A DNA stretch of 64,000 nucleotides from contig NZ_CP100470.1 in the NCBI RefSeq assembly GCF_030323145.1, forward strand, positions 1,612,001-1,676,000, given 5' to 3'. Both the position numbers and the translations under genes were made by a program. Below, one piece after another: positions 1-8,421 of this stretch (within the stretch, counting starts at the first letter, position 1; each line of letters begins with the position of its first letter). The DNA is from Mesorhizobium sp. C432A (lineage in GTDB: Bacteria; Pseudomonadota; Alphaproteobacteria; Rhizobiales; Rhizobiaceae). Below the pieces are notes generated by a model. It saw only the letters and a program-made list of their open reading frames with translations, ran no database searches and had not been told where the DNA came from.

Positions 1-234
1 GTCGCCACGGGCACTGTCGATTTCGCCGGATTGCAGAAGATTTGCCACAGTACGTGGGTTGGGCATGGGCAAGTGCTTTGCGATGCGGGCTTCCGCCCAT
101 TCGCGCATAGCCGACGCGGCATCGGCTATCGCTTCAGCCGGGTTTGCGCCGGCCCCGTGGCAGCCGGCGAGATCGGGCATCCGCACTCCCCAAACGCCGT
201 CACTGCCATCCAGGATTCCGACATAGCGGATCAT
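1..234 (-). CDS. HicB-like antitoxin-family protein, 3' end cut by window edge
   Basis: The reading frame is open from an ATG at 234 to base 1, giving 78 codons without a stop, so the C-terminus lies outside the window. The start has a good ribosome site (AAGGAG, 6 bases upstream). The protein begins MIRYVGILDG, continues with VWGVRMPDLAGCHGAG and then a helix AEAIADAASAMREWAE. This is the pattern of the partly degraded RNase H-like fold of HicB antitoxins, in which a strand-rich start is followed by the D-x-P-G-C motif and a helix. HicB normally pairs with the mRNA interferase HicA, usually encoded just upstream. No HicA gene lies upstream on this strand, where a GNAT gene sits 35 bp away, so a partner would have to be beyond the left edge, or this is a solitary HicB. 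Confidence 0.75.
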   Translation of the reverse strand, partial: MIRYVGILDGSDGVWGVRMPDLAGCHGAGANPAEAIADAASAMREWAEARIAKHLPMPNPRTVANLLQSGEIDSARGD

Positions 235-269
235 TCGGCTCCTTCCGCGTTATTTCGATCGCGCTCGCA

Positions 270-716
270 TCATAGCAGATCATACTCGATAAACCCTGTC
301 CGCCGCGCGACATGGTCGTAGAGCTTGCGCGCTGTGGCGTTGGTTTCGTGGGTCATCCAATAGACGTTCTTGACGCCGATCTTGCCGGCTTCCTGCTTGA
401 CCGCTTCAATGAGGGCCGCACCGATGCCCTTGCCGCGCACATCAGGGTCGGCGAACAGGTCCTGCAGGTAGCAGTTGTTTTTCTCCGACCAGCCGGAGCG
501 GTGATAGAGATAATGGGTCAGGCCGACCGCCTTGCCGTCAAGCGTGGCGATAAACCCCTTCGGTTCGAATTCACCTTCCGTGAACAGTCGTTTCCAGGTG
601 ATGTCGTAGACCTCGTCCGGCAGCTTGGTCTCGTAGAAGGTGAGGTAGGCAGTCCACAGCCGCCGCCAGTCGGCATGGTCGGCCAGCGCCAGCGGGCGGA
701 CGGTGATCTCGGTCAT
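270..716 (-). CDS. GNAT family N-acetyltransferase
   Basis: 148 residues, the usual size of a single-domain GCN5-related acetyltransferase, which moves the acetyl group of acetyl-CoA to an amine. The acetyl-CoA pyrophosphate loop is visible as VRGKGIGAALIEAV near residues 93-106, preceded by the strand NCYLQDLFADP, and the C-terminal part has the common N-ATARKLYDHVARRTGF element. The start at 716 is supported by GGAGGAA 5 bases upstream. The substrate cannot be told from sequence. The gene stands alone between the HicB-like gene and a LysR gene on the same strand, with no clear operon partner. Confidence 0.88.
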   Translation of the reverse strand: MTEITVRPLALADHADWRRLWTAYLTFYETKLPDEVYDITWKRLFTEGEFEPKGFIATLDGKAVGLTHYLYHRSGWSEKNNCYLQDLFADPDVRGKGIGAALIEAVKQEAGKIGVKNVYWMTHETNATARKLYDHVARRTGFIEYDLL

Positions 717-773
717 TTCGGTTCCTCCAAAGCATGACCCGTTCCGGCGGAATCAGATCAGGTGCAGCTTCGC

Positions 774-1637
774 CTATACCACCGGCGAACTGTACTCGCG
801 AAATGCGGTCGCCAGCATCTGCAGCGCGTCGCGCGCGCGCGGCGCCAGATTGTGCGAATGCAGCACCACTTCGGAAGGGTCAAGCGATGGAAGACCAAGT
901 TTGCGGCCAACCTCGATCAGGCCGGGCGGAGCGACGCAGTGAGCCAGCGCCGAAACGGCAAAGCCCGCCGATATCGCAATGTTGACGGCCGCGCCGCCGC
1001 CGCCGACGAAGGCCTCCTCCCAGGCGATGCCTGCTTTGTCCAGCGCCTCGACCGCCCGCACGCGGTCCGGACAGTTGCACACGGTGCTTAAGAGCGCGAG
1101 GCGCAACGGCGTTCCGCGCTGCCACTCGAAGGAAGGTGCTGCGAACCAGCCATAGTGGTTGCGCGACAAGGTCCGGCCAGGACGGCTGTCGCCTTCGCGG
1201 TGCACGATGACTGCATCGAGCTCGCCGTGATCGAAAGCTTCCTTGAGCACCGTGCTGGTGTCGATCCTCAAACTGAGCGTCAGCGATGGATCGTGCGCAT
1301 GGAGCTGGGCAATCAGAATGGACAGCGCCGGACCGGCGGCATGATCGACAAAGCCGAGCGCAAGCCGGCATGGTGCTGACGCAAACTCCGCCATGGCGCG
1401 CTCGTGCGCGGCAAGGAAGTCGCGCGCGGCGGGGAGGAAGACGGCGCCTCGTGCCGACAGGCTGACGCGGCGCGGCGTTCTTTCGATCAATCGCGCGCCG
1501 AGCTTCTCCTCGAGACGGCGCAGCTTGACGCTGATCGTCGCCTGCGTGCTGCCCAGCGCCAATGCCGCCTGGGTGAAGCTCTGCAGATCGGCCACCATCA
1601 CGAAGGTTCGTACGGCGTCCACATCAAGACTGGTCAT
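774..1637 (-). CDS. LysR family transcriptional regulator
   Basis: About 287 residues, typical for LysR regulators. An N-terminal winged helix-turn-helix runs from MTSLDVDAVRTFVMVADLQS through QAALALGSTQATISVKLRRLEEKLG and ERTPRRVSLSARG (about residues 1-65), followed by the substrate-binding-like effector domain. I place the start at the ATG at 1637 because MTSLDVDAVRTF is the normal LysR beginning; an in-frame ATG 7 codons earlier is possible. It is divergent from an MFS exporter gene with about 140 bp between the two starts, the usual arrangement of a LysR gene with its target. It probably controls that transporter in response to a transported compound; the ligand is unknown. Confidence 0.9.
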   Translation of the reverse strand: MTSLDVDAVRTFVMVADLQSFTQAALALGSTQATISVKLRRLEEKLGARLIERTPRRVSLSARGAVFLPAARDFLAAHERAMAEFASAPCRLALGFVDHAAGPALSILIAQLHAHDPSLTLSLRIDTSTVLKEAFDHGELDAVIVHREGDSRPGRTLSRNHYGWFAAPSFEWQRGTPLRLALLSTVCNCPDRVRAVEALDKAGIAWEEAFVGGGGAAVNIAISAGFAVSALAHCVAPPGLIEVGRKLGLPSLDPSEVVLHSHNLAPRARDALQMLATAFREYSSPVV

Positions 1638-1779
1638 CGCAGCACTCCATTGGGCCAATCATTCCGTTTTGTCATTTCTGATATAGCCGAGCATAGTCTT
1701 TTTTCATGGTCAAGTCTCCTCTATGTCAAACTGGTCGCGGTTTGAAGAGCGCCTCCTGCTCGGATGGAAAGAGATCGAT

Positions 1780-3318
1780 ATGCCAATTCAACGAAACACC
1801 ATCGCGCTCACCGGCGTGTGCTTGGCGTCGCTCTTGTTCGGGCTCGAAATCTCCAGCGTGCCGGTGATCCTGCCGAAACTGGAAAGCGTGCTCGCCGCCA
1901 ATTTTAGGGATTTGCAGTGGATCATGAATGCCTACACCATCGCCTGCACGACGGTGCTTATGGCGACGGGGACATTGGCCGACCGTTTCGGCCGCAAGAG
2001 CGTGATGGTGATCACCACCGTCGCCTTCGGCCTCGCCTCGCTGCTGTGCGGCCTAGCGCCGAGTGCGGCGCTGCTGATCGCCGCCCGCTTCCTGCAAGGT
2101 CTCGCCGGCGGCGCGATGCTGACCTGCAGCGTCGCCGTGCTGTCGCATCAGTTCCAGGACGGCCGCGAACGCGGCAAGGCTTTCGTCGCCTGGAGCGTCG
2201 TCTCAGGCATCGGGCTCGGTTTCGGGCCCGCCATCGGTGGCTTGATCGTGGCGCTGTCGAACTGGCAATGGGTGTTCCTCATCCACGTGCCGCTGGCGAT
2301 CCTGGCGCTCGCCTTTATCGGCGCCGGCGTCACGCAATCGCGCGATCACAATGCCCAGAAACTCGACTGGGCCGGCATGCTGACGCTGTCGGCTTCTGTC
2401 TTCGGCTTCTCCTATCTGATCACGCAGGGTGCGGATCTCGGGACCAGCGCCCGCATCGGCGTGATATCAGCCTCCGTGGCTGCGTTCATCGCTTTCCTTG
2501 TCGCCGAGAGGGTCAATCCCTATCCGATGTTCGATTTCTCCGTGTTCCGCATCCGCCAGTTTTCCGGCGCGATCATGGGCGCCATCGGCATGAATTTCAG
2601 CTACTGGCCATTCATCATCTATCTGCCGATCTATTATTCGGGCGTGCTTGGCTATGACAGCACGACGACCGGCCTGCTGCTGCTCGTCTACACGCTGCCC
2701 TTCATGGTGATGCCGCCGATCGCCGAGCGGCTGCGCGCGCGCTATCAAGCGCGGACTGCCATCCCGCTCGGCCTTTTGACATTGGGGATCGGGTTCATCG
2801 CCATGTGGATCGGCTCCGGGCTCGAGGGCGCCACCTGGCTGACCATGCTGCCCGGCACGCTGATTGCCGGCATCGGCATCGGTCTCACCAATTCGCCGAC
2901 CACCAACACCACGACCGGCGCGGTGTCGCCGGATCGCGCCGGCATGGCGTCCGGCATCGATATCAGCGCACGCCTGATCACGCTCGCCATCAACATTGCG
3001 GTGCTCGGCCTGTTGCTGACGCAGGGGATCGTTTCCCACCTGCGGACCACACTCGGCGCGGCTTTGGAGCCGAACGAGTTGCGGGCGCTGGCGGAAAGGA
3101 TCGCCACCGGCAATCTGGAGGGCCTTGCGCAGAGGACACCGAAGCTCGCAACCCTCGACCCATCCGGCGCCATCGTGCATGCCGCCCTGGTCAATGGCTT
3201 CGGCTGGGTCATGCTCTATTGCGGGATCGGCGTTCTTGCCCTGTCGGTCATCGGTTTCGTCATCTTCGGACCGAAACGCGTCGCGCCGCAGGAGAGAGGG
3301 TTTGCTCCCGCCGAGTAA
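1780..3318 (+). CDS. MFS drug/metabolite exporter, DHA2-like
   Basis: 512-residue integral membrane protein. The length and about 14 hydrophobic segments fit the DHA2 (EmrB/QacA type) branch of the major facilitator superfamily, which exports drugs or metabolites in exchange for protons. Motif A after the second helix reads GTLADRFGRKSVM (about residues 66-78), and a motif C-like GIGLGFGPAIGG follows near residues 148-159. The start at 1780 (MPIQRNTIAL) has GGAAAGAG upstream; an upstream frame extension to 1723 lacks a good ribosome site. It is divergently paired with the LysR gene at 774, which probably regulates it. No HlyD/EmrA-type periplasmic adaptor is nearby, so it may work alone in the inner membrane. 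Substrate unknown. Confidence 0.9.
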   Translation: MPIQRNTIALTGVCLASLLFGLEISSVPVILPKLESVLAANFRDLQWIMNAYTIACTTVLMATGTLADRFGRKSVMVITTVAFGLASLLCGLAPSAALLIAARFLQGLAGGAMLTCSVAVLSHQFQDGRERGKAFVAWSVVSGIGLGFGPAIGGLIVALSNWQWVFLIHVPLAILALAFIGAGVTQSRDHNAQKLDWAGMLTLSASVFGFSYLITQGADLGTSARIGVISASVAAFIAFLVAERVNPYPMFDFSVFRIRQFSGAIMGAIGMNFSYWPFIIYLPIYYSGVLGYDSTTTGLLLLVYTLPFMVMPPIAERLRARYQARTAIPLGLLTLGIGFIAMWIGSGLEGATWLTMLPGTLIAGIGIGLTNSPTTNTTTGAVSPDRAGMASGIDISARLITLAINIAVLGLLLTQGIVSHLRTTLGAALEPNELRALAERIATGNLEGLAQRTPKLATLDPSGAIVHAALVNGFGWVMLYCGIGVLALSVIGFVIFGPKRVAPQERGFAPAE

Positions 3319-3360
3319 GCTGCGGAAGCGTGCTCATAGCTGTTAGCTAACCGCCGATCC

Positions 3361-4200
3361 TCACCCCTGCCTTCGCGCCATGAACGCCAGGCGCTCGAAC
3401 AGATGCACATCCTGCTCGTTCTTCAACAGCGCGCCATGCAGCTTGGGCAGCGCGTTCTTCGGATCGGCGCGCAAATCCTCGGGTGCGATGTCGTCGGCGA
3501 CCAGCAGGCGGATCCAGTCGAGCGCCTCGGAGGTCGACGGCTTCTTCTTCAGCCCCGGCACATCGCGGATCTCGTAGAACTGGGTGAGGGCTGCCCGTAC
3601 CAAATTCTGCTTTATGCCGGGATAGTGCACGTCGACGATTTTGTGCAGCGTCTCGACATCGGGAAAGCGGATGTAGTGGAAGAAGCAGCGGCGCAGGAAG
3701 GCGTCGGGCAGTTCCTTCTCATTGTTGGAGGTTATGATGACGATGGGGCGCACAGCGGCGCGGATCGTCTCGCCGGTTTCGTAGACGAAGAACTCCATTC
3801 GATCGAGTTCCTGCAGCAGGTCGTTGGGGAATTCAATATCGGCCTTGTCGATCTCGTCGATCAACAGCACGACCTTCTTGCCAGCCGCGAAGGCGTCCCA
3901 GAGCTTGCCGCGCTTGATGTAGTTTTTGATGTCGTTGAACCTGGCATCGCCGAGCTGGCTGTCGCGCAGCCGCGAGACAGCATCATATTCATACAGTCCC
4001 TGCTGCGCACGGGTGGTCGACTTGACGTGCCATTCGATCAGGTCGAGGCCGAGCGCCGATGCCACCTGGCGGGCAAGCTCGGTCTTGCCGGTGCCCGGCT
4101 CGCCCTTGACCAGCAATGGCCGCTCCAGCGCGATCGCGGCGTTCACCGCCACCATCAGATCCTTGTCGGCGACATAGGCCGCCGTGCCTTCGAAACGCAT
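3361..4200 (-). CDS. MoxR-type AAA+ ATPase
   Basis: 279 residues. The P-loop reads GEPGTGKTELARQ (about residues 34-46), Walker B reads VVLLIDEIDKAD, and the downstream VIITSNNEKELPDAFLRRCFFHYIRFP is the sensor-1 and arginine-finger region typical of MoxR ATPases. These act as chaperone-like remodelling ATPases, often with a von Willebrand factor A partner encoded next door. No such partner lies in the adjacent genes here. The start at 4200 (MRFEGTAAYV) is preceded by GAGGAGC with 5-base spacing; a frame extension to 4254 is less likely. It is convergent with the MFS gene and divergent from the 6S RNA locus. Confidence 0.92.
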   Translation of the reverse strand: MRFEGTAAYVADKDLMVAVNAAIALERPLLVKGEPGTGKTELARQVASALGLDLIEWHVKSTTRAQQGLYEYDAVSRLRDSQLGDARFNDIKNYIKRGKLWDAFAAGKKVVLLIDEIDKADIEFPNDLLQELDRMEFFVYETGETIRAAVRPIVIITSNNEKELPDAFLRRCFFHYIRFPDVETLHKIVDVHYPGIKQNLVRAALTQFYEIRDVPGLKKKPSTSEALDWIRLLVADDIAPEDLRADPKNALPKLHGALLKNEQDVHLFERLAFMARRQG

Positions 4201-4346
4201 ACTTGCTCCTCGGTTGGTGAGCGCGACCGTAAGGACGCTGCTTGACCTGTGCAAGGGCGAGCCGGCTGCGACGCAAGCGTGTGAGATCGAAATGGAAACA
4301 TCGGCTCATGTCACTAGCGCTTGACCGACCAGCCGCCTATATTGGG

Positions 4347-4505
4347 CTTGGCGGTCTGCGCTTCCCGGCAGGAGAACATTTTCCCCGGGGCCTTAACGAT
4401 CCTTAGGGAGCTGTCCCTGGGAAGACCCGTGGGTTTTCTCATACGGCGCCCACCTACTTTGTAGGTTCCCGGGATCGCTCTCTCCACCGGTTGTGTGGAT
4501 CGTCA
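4347..4505 (+). ncRNA. ssrS: 6S RNA (ssrS)
   Basis: About 160 bases directly upstream of fau/ygfA, the conserved location of 6S RNA in proteobacteria. 6S RNA mimics an open promoter and binds sigma-70 RNA polymerase in stationary phase. Visible pieces include GGGA-GCTG-TCCC near 4407-4418, a GTGGG/CCCAC pair enclosing a loop near 4430-4453, and the perfect hairpin ACCTAC-TTT-GTAGGT near 4452-4466. Outside these, CGATCC (about 4397) can pair with GGATCG (about 4471). The assignment rests on synteny, size and the GCGCCCACCT block that I recognise from rhizobial 6S RNAs; the ends are approximate and the fold was not computed. Confidence 0.75.
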
Positions 4506-4514
4506 CTTACCTGT

Positions 4515-4534
4515 ATCCGCCCAGTTTGGCGGAT
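4515..4534 (+). other. Hairpin between 6S RNA and fau
   Basis: ATCCGCC (4515-4521) and GGCGGAT (4528-4534) form a perfect 7-bp stem around a 6-base loop. It lies between the 6S RNA and the cyclo-ligase gene. It has no U-tract, so it is not a classical terminator. It may mark the 3' processing boundary of 6S RNA from a longer ssrS-fau transcript. Confidence 0.5.
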
Positions 4535-4597
4535 GATGTGGTAGAAAACGTCGCTCATGAAACGTCACCCAGATCCGACCTTTTCTATCGTCCGCGC

Positions 4598-5182
4598 ATG
4601 ACATCTCCCAAAGCCCTGAAAAAGCAGCTGCGCCTCGAGGCACTCGGCCGCCGCGATGCGCTCGATCCGCTGTGGCGGGTGGAGATCGCGCTTGAGATGG
4701 CCGAGACGGCGCGCGACCACCTCGCCATCGAGCCGGGTCAGATCGTTTCAGCTTTCTGGCCGATGCGATCGGAAGTCGACATCAGGCCGCTGATGTTCGC
4801 CTTGCGCGAGAAGGGGGCCAGGCTTTGCCTGCCGGCCATCCTCGACAAGACCACCATCGTCTTTCGCGAACTGGTGCGCGGCGCGCCGATGGTCGAGATG
4901 GGTTTTGGCACGGTCGGTCCGCATGCGGAGGCCGAGGTTCTCGATCCCGCGGTGATGCTGGTGCCGCTCGCGGCCTTCGACAGCCGCGGTCATCGCATCG
5001 GGTATGGCGCCGGCTATTACGACCGCGCCATCGCCAAGCTGATCGACAAGGGCCAGCCGCCACGACTGATCGGCATCGCCTTCGATTGCCAGGAGGTGGG
5101 TCTGGTGCCGGATGAGGCGCACGACGTCATCATCCCGGAAATACTGACCGAGAGCGGTTTGCGCCGCTTCGATATCGCTTAA
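4598..5182 (+). CDS. fau: 5-formyltetrahydrofolate cyclo-ligase
   Basis: 194 residues. This enzyme (YgfA/MTHFS) converts 5-formyl-THF to 5,10-methenyl-THF using ATP in the cytoplasm. The start MTSPKALKKQLRLEALGRRDAL carries the K-x-x-L-R family beginning, and the ATP/folate site is seen in GYGAGYYDRAIAKL (about residues 132-145). LIGIAFDCQEVGLVPDEAHDV near the end is the other conserved block. The start at 4598 is chosen by homology; longer readings to 4493 run into the 6S RNA. Its position behind 6S RNA and ahead of a YmdB-type phosphoesterase gene is the usual Rhizobiales arrangement. Confidence 0.93.
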   Translation: MTSPKALKKQLRLEALGRRDALDPLWRVEIALEMAETARDHLAIEPGQIVSAFWPMRSEVDIRPLMFALREKGARLCLPAILDKTTIVFRELVRGAPMVEMGFGTVGPHAEAEVLDPAVMLVPLAAFDSRGHRIGYGAGYYDRAIAKLIDKGQPPRLIGIAFDCQEVGLVPDEAHDVIIPEILTESGLRRFDIA

Positions 5183-5252
5183 AAGACCGCGATCCCGCTT
5201 AACGCGTTTCCAAGACGTGCCGGATAGTATTCCGGCAACACAGTCCGAGCCG

Positions 5253-5792
5253 ATGGCGGCCATCATGTTTGTCTTCGCACGCTTCCTGCTGATGCCGTTC
5301 GTCCTCATAGCGGTGACGCTGTTCGCGATGGCATTGCACATTTCCGGAACGGCCCTGCACCACCAGTTCGCCTGGCATCAGACGGTTGCCACAGTGACGG
5401 ATGTCAGTTCCTACAGCGAAGCCCAGGGTAATGGCCTCACCACGAAAGGCATCAACGTCGCTGTCACCTATGTCGCGAACGATGCACCGATGACGTGGTC
5501 CGGCAAGGGAAAGGACATCGGCCTCTACACGGCGTCGAAAGGCGACGCGGTGGAGTTGTATTACAACCCTGCCAATCCATCGATCCTCGATACCGCGGCG
5601 ATGAAGGGCTGGCGCGGCGGGCTGTTGCTCCTGGCCGCTACTGGTGGGTTCACTGTTTTCTACGTGTGGTTCTTCTGGCTGCGCGGACGCACCGCACCGC
5701 CGGCGTCACCGATGATACCTTCGGCAGTTCGCGTCGCGGGCGCGAGCGCAAAGCCGTCTCAACAGCAGCGTGGTACTTTCGGCCGGCGTTAG
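5253..5792 (+). CDS. DUF3592-type membrane protein
   Basis: About 179 residues with two hydrophobic segments (about residues 3-30 and 125-145) flanking an extracytoplasmic domain. That domain contains GINVAVTYVANDAP, AVELYYNPANPSIL and a preceding TVTDVSSY strand, the arrangement of DUF3592 proteins, whose function is unknown. The start is uncertain: MAAIMFVFARF at 5253 leads directly into the membrane helix, whereas an ATG-type start at 5217 adds 12 polar residues. The last 30 residues are basic and Gln/Ser-rich, probably a cytoplasmic tail. It lies between fau and the phosphoesterase gene and may be cotranscribed with them. Confidence 0.7.
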   Translation: MAAIMFVFARFLLMPFVLIAVTLFAMALHISGTALHHQFAWHQTVATVTDVSSYSEAQGNGLTTKGINVAVTYVANDAPMTWSGKGKDIGLYTASKGDAVELYYNPANPSILDTAAMKGWRGGLLLLAATGGFTVFYVWFFWLRGRTAPPASPMIPSAVRVAGASAKPSQQQRGTFGRR

Positions 5793-5848
5793 CGCCAATC
5801 GCCCGGGTAGCGCTTGCCTAGCGTCCGTGCCTCTGGATAGAAGTGGGC

Positions 5849-6673
5849 ATGAGACTTCTCTTCCTCGGCGACATGGTGGGCAAATCGGGACGTACGGCGG
5901 TGCGGGAACAACTGCCCAGCCTGATCTCGGATTTCAAACTCGACTTCGTCATCGTCAATGGCGAGAACGCCGCCGGCGGCTTCGGCATCACCGAAGACAT
6001 TTTTCGCGACACCATCGCCGCCGGTGCCGATGTCGTCACCACCGGCAACCATGTCTGGGACCAGCGCGACGCACTGATCTTCGCGCCGCGCGAGGAGCGC
6101 TTTTTGCGCCCGTCCAACTTCCCCAAGGGAACGCCGGGGCGCGGCTCCGGCGTCTATATCGCCAAAAACGGTGCGCGCGTGCTGGTCGCCAACATCATGG
6201 GCCGGGTGTTCATGCATCCCGAGCTCGACGATCCGTTCCAGGCTGGCGAGCGCGAGCTGGCCGCCTGTCCGCTGGGCGAGCAGGCCGATGCCGTGGTCAT
6301 CGACTTCCATGCCGAAGCGACCTCGGAGAAAATGTGCTTCGCGCATTTCGTCGACGGCCGCGCCAGCCTCGTCATCGGCACCCATACGCACCAGCCGACG
6401 GCCGACCACCAGATCCTCAATGGCGGCACCGGCTACATGTCCGATGCCGGCATGTGCGGAGACTATGATTCCTCGCTCGGCATGGACAAGGAAGAGCCGC
6501 TCAACCGCTTCCTGTCGAAAGTTCCGAAAGGCCGCTTCGAGGCGGCCACCGGACCGGCGACATTGTGCGGCGTCGGCGTCGACATTTCCGACCGGACGGG
6601 CCTGGCCGAAAAGATCGCGCCGTTTCGCCGCGGGCCTCGGCTTGAAGAAACCGCGCCATCCTTCTGGTCGTGA
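5849..6673 (+). CDS. YmdB/TIGR00282-type metallophosphoesterase
   Basis: 274 residues, the usual length of the YmdB family of calcineurin-like phosphodiesterases. The dimetal-site motifs are all visible: FLGDMVGKSGR (residues 4-14), VNGENAAGGFGIT, TTGNHVWDQRD, VIDFHAEATSEK and GTHTHQPTADHQIL. Bacillus YmdB hydrolyses 2',3'-cyclic nucleotides; the alphaproteobacterial role is not established. I chose the ATG at 5849 over a GTG two codons upstream. It follows fau and the DUF3592 gene, the usual rhizobial neighbourhood. Confidence 0.9.
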   Translation: MRLLFLGDMVGKSGRTAVREQLPSLISDFKLDFVIVNGENAAGGFGITEDIFRDTIAAGADVVTTGNHVWDQRDALIFAPREERFLRPSNFPKGTPGRGSGVYIAKNGARVLVANIMGRVFMHPELDDPFQAGERELAACPLGEQADAVVIDFHAEATSEKMCFAHFVDGRASLVIGTHTHQPTADHQILNGGTGYMSDAGMCGDYDSSLGMDKEEPLNRFLSKVPKGRFEAATGPATLCGVGVDISDRTGLAEKIAPFRRGPRLEETAPSFWS

Positions 6674-6743
6674 CATTGATATGGTGGAATATAGTACCTA
6701 ACTGGCGACGAAACTGCTCTAGATCGTAGAGGGGACGACCTCC

Positions 6744-7505
6744 ATGCAGCTCGTTGAATTCCTGGCGCCGCATTTTCAATTTGTTTCCGATCCAACCGCG
6801 TGGGTCGCGTTGCTGACGCTGATCGTGCTCGAGGTCGTGCTCGGCATCGATAATCTGATCTTCATCTCGATCCTGACCAACAAATTGCCGGAAGCGCAGC
6901 GCGCCCGCGCCCGGCGTCTCGGCATCTCGGCGGCGCTGATCATGCGGCTGGTGCTGCTCGCAACCATCTCCATCATCGTGCAGCTGACGACGCCGGTGTT
7001 CACAGCGTTCGGCCATGGCTTTTCCTGGCGCGACCTGATCCTGATCGCCGGCGGCCTGTTCCTGGTCTGGAAGGCGACCAAGGAAATCCACCACACCGTC
7101 GATCCCGACGACCACAAGGATACGATGATGGGCGAGACGCTGCAGATCTCGCTTGCCGGCGCCATCTTCCAGATCCTGCTGCTCGATCTCGTCTTTTCGA
7201 TCGATTCGATCATCACCGCCGTCGGCATGACCGACGAGATTGCCATCATGTACATCGCCGTGATCGTGGCGGTGAGCGTGATGATGCTGGCGGCCGGGCC
7301 GCTGGCCAATTTCATCGCCAAGAACCCGAGCATCGTCATGCTGGCGCTGGGCTTCCTGCTGATGATCGGCATGACGCTGATCGCCGACGGCATGGGCTAT
7401 CATGTGCCGAAGGGCTACATCTACGCCGCGATGGGCTTTTCCGCCCTGGTCGAGGGCCTCAACATGCTGGCGCGGCGAAGGAAGAAATCCAGCGGTGGGC
7501 ATTGA
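6744..7505 (+). CDS. TerC family integral membrane protein
   Basis: 253 residues with about seven hydrophobic helices. The TerC signatures are clear: [17 protein letters not shown] in helix 1-2 (about residues 28-44) and [19 protein letters not shown] in the second half (about residues 143-161), each carrying the acidic residues thought to bind metal. TerC proteins are linked to tellurite resistance and, in better studied members, to manganese export. The start at 6744 has AGGGGACGACC upstream. No yybP-ykoY manganese riboswitch is visible in the 70-base leader. It is convergent with the SRPBCC gene at 7527. Confidence 0.92.
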   Translation: MQLVEFLAPHFQFVSDPTAWVALLTLIVLEVVLGIDNLIFISILTNKLPEAQRARARRLGISAALIMRLVLLATISIIVQLTTPVFTAFGHGFSWRDLILIAGGLFLVWKATKEIHHTVDPDDHKDTMMGETLQISLAGAIFQILLLDLVFSIDSIITAVGMTDEIAIMYIAVIVAVSVMMLAAGPLANFIAKNPSIVMLALGFLLMIGMTLIADGMGYHVPKGYIYAAMGFSALVEGLNMLARRRKKSSGGH

Positions 7506-7526
7506 GGCTGGGCGATCGGGGCGATC

Positions 7527-8009
7527 CTAGCGCCCCGGCACGCCCTTCGGATAACGGTCGCCGATCAGGCCAAGCGACAGGCCCTGTTCCAGCCATGCCT
7601 TTGCGCCGGCAAGAACCAGTGCGAAGCCGTCGGTCGAGCCGACCGCCTGCTTGACCTGCTCGTCGGCGGTGCCGGCGAAGCCGAAATTGCTGACCTCAAG
7701 AAAGGTCGCACCGTCAGGCGTTTCGGCGCCGGGCATCTCCGTGAATGTCCAGACCACAGTGGTCGGCGGATCGCTCCATTGCATGACGATCTTCTTGTTC
7801 TCGACGATCTCGCTGACATTGACCATCGCCGAGGCCCCGTACATGCGCCACTCCCAGTGAACCTCTTTGCGGCTATCCAGCCGGCCGCTACTGTGGGTAA
7901 ACCAGAATTTCGTGGTGATGGCCGGGTCGACGATCGCCTCGAAGACCTCGGCGACCGGCCGCCTGATCAGCATGCCGGCTTCGGCAGTCGGCGTTTTGTG
8001 AATTTCCAT
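7527..8009 (-). CDS. SRPBCC (AHSA1-type) domain protein
   Basis: 160 residues forming one START-like helix-grip domain. Visible are the N-terminal RPVAEVFEAIVDPAITTKFWFTHSSG, the central KEVHWEWRMYG, and ATFLEVSNFGFAG, which match the AHSA1/polyketide-cyclase-like branch that binds hydrophobic ligands. The start at 8009 is fixed by AAGGAG 5 bases upstream. It is the last gene of a run 8910 to 7527 (SRPBCC, VOC, SRPBCC) divergent from an ArsR regulator. Such ArsR-SRPBCC sets are common in rhizobia and actinobacteria; the ligand is not known. Confidence 0.88.
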   Translation of the reverse strand: MEIHKTPTAEAGMLIRRPVAEVFEAIVDPAITTKFWFTHSSGRLDSRKEVHWEWRMYGASAMVNVSEIVENKKIVMQWSDPPTTVVWTFTEMPGAETPDGATFLEVSNFGFAGTADEQVKQAVGSTDGFALVLAGAKAWLEQGLSLGLIGDRYPKGVPGR

Positions 8010-8038
8010 CGATGCTCCTTTCCTTGTCCGGTTTGCGC

Positions 8039-8401
8039 TCACCAGGCGTCAGGCTCGCGCACCATGTCAACGATGCTGGCCGGGTTGGCGATCCAGAAGC
8101 CGCGAAAGCCTTCGCCCAGGGGCTCGACCGCGTCGCAACGGACGACGCCGGCCTTGGCGAGATGATCCGCAATGGCTGCAGAATTGTCGGTGAAAAGCTC
8201 AAGCCAGACTTCGGCCTGGCTCAGCATCGGCGCCTCGTCGATCCACAGACGGTTTGGGCCAAGCTCGAAGCCGATGGCCGGCGTCTTGGCGGTGAATGGA
8301 TTCAAGCCGACGACGTCGCGATAGAAGGCGATCGTCGCCTCGTACTGATGTGACGGGACTTTCATGGCGATGTTGATTCCACCTGTCATTTTCGCGGTCA
8401 T
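8039..8401 (-). CDS. VOC (glyoxalase-like) family protein
   Basis: About 120 residues, one vicinal-oxygen-chelate domain. NIAMKVPSHQYEATIAFYRDVVGL at the start and LWIDEAPMLSQAEVWLELFTDN further on resemble the beta-alpha-beta-beta-beta modules of glyoxalase/bleomycin-resistance proteins, which bind small molecules and often a metal. Two starts are plausible. The ATG at 8401 has CGGAG 7 bases upstream. The ATG at 8425 overlaps the stop of the preceding gene as ATGA and could be translationally coupled. It sits between two SRPBCC genes in the ArsR-linked operon; its reaction is unknown. Confidence 0.85.
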   Translation of the reverse strand: MTAKMTGGINIAMKVPSHQYEATIAFYRDVVGLNPFTAKTPAIGFELGPNRLWIDEAPMLSQAEVWLELFTDNSAAIADHLAKAGVVRCDAVEPLGEGFRGFWIANPASIVDMVREPDAW

Positions 8402-8421
8402 TGCGGGCTCCGTTGCGCGGT

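Noticed and set aside
4321..4343. TTGACC and TATATT upstream of the 6S RNA as a sigma-70 promoter
   Set aside because: The two elements are only 11 bases apart, far from the usual 16-18, so I did not annotate them as a promoter.
7518..7536. GGGGCG/CGCCCC stem between terC and the SRPBCC gene as a terminator
   Set aside because: It has no T-tract in either direction and overlaps the 3' end of the SRPBCC gene.
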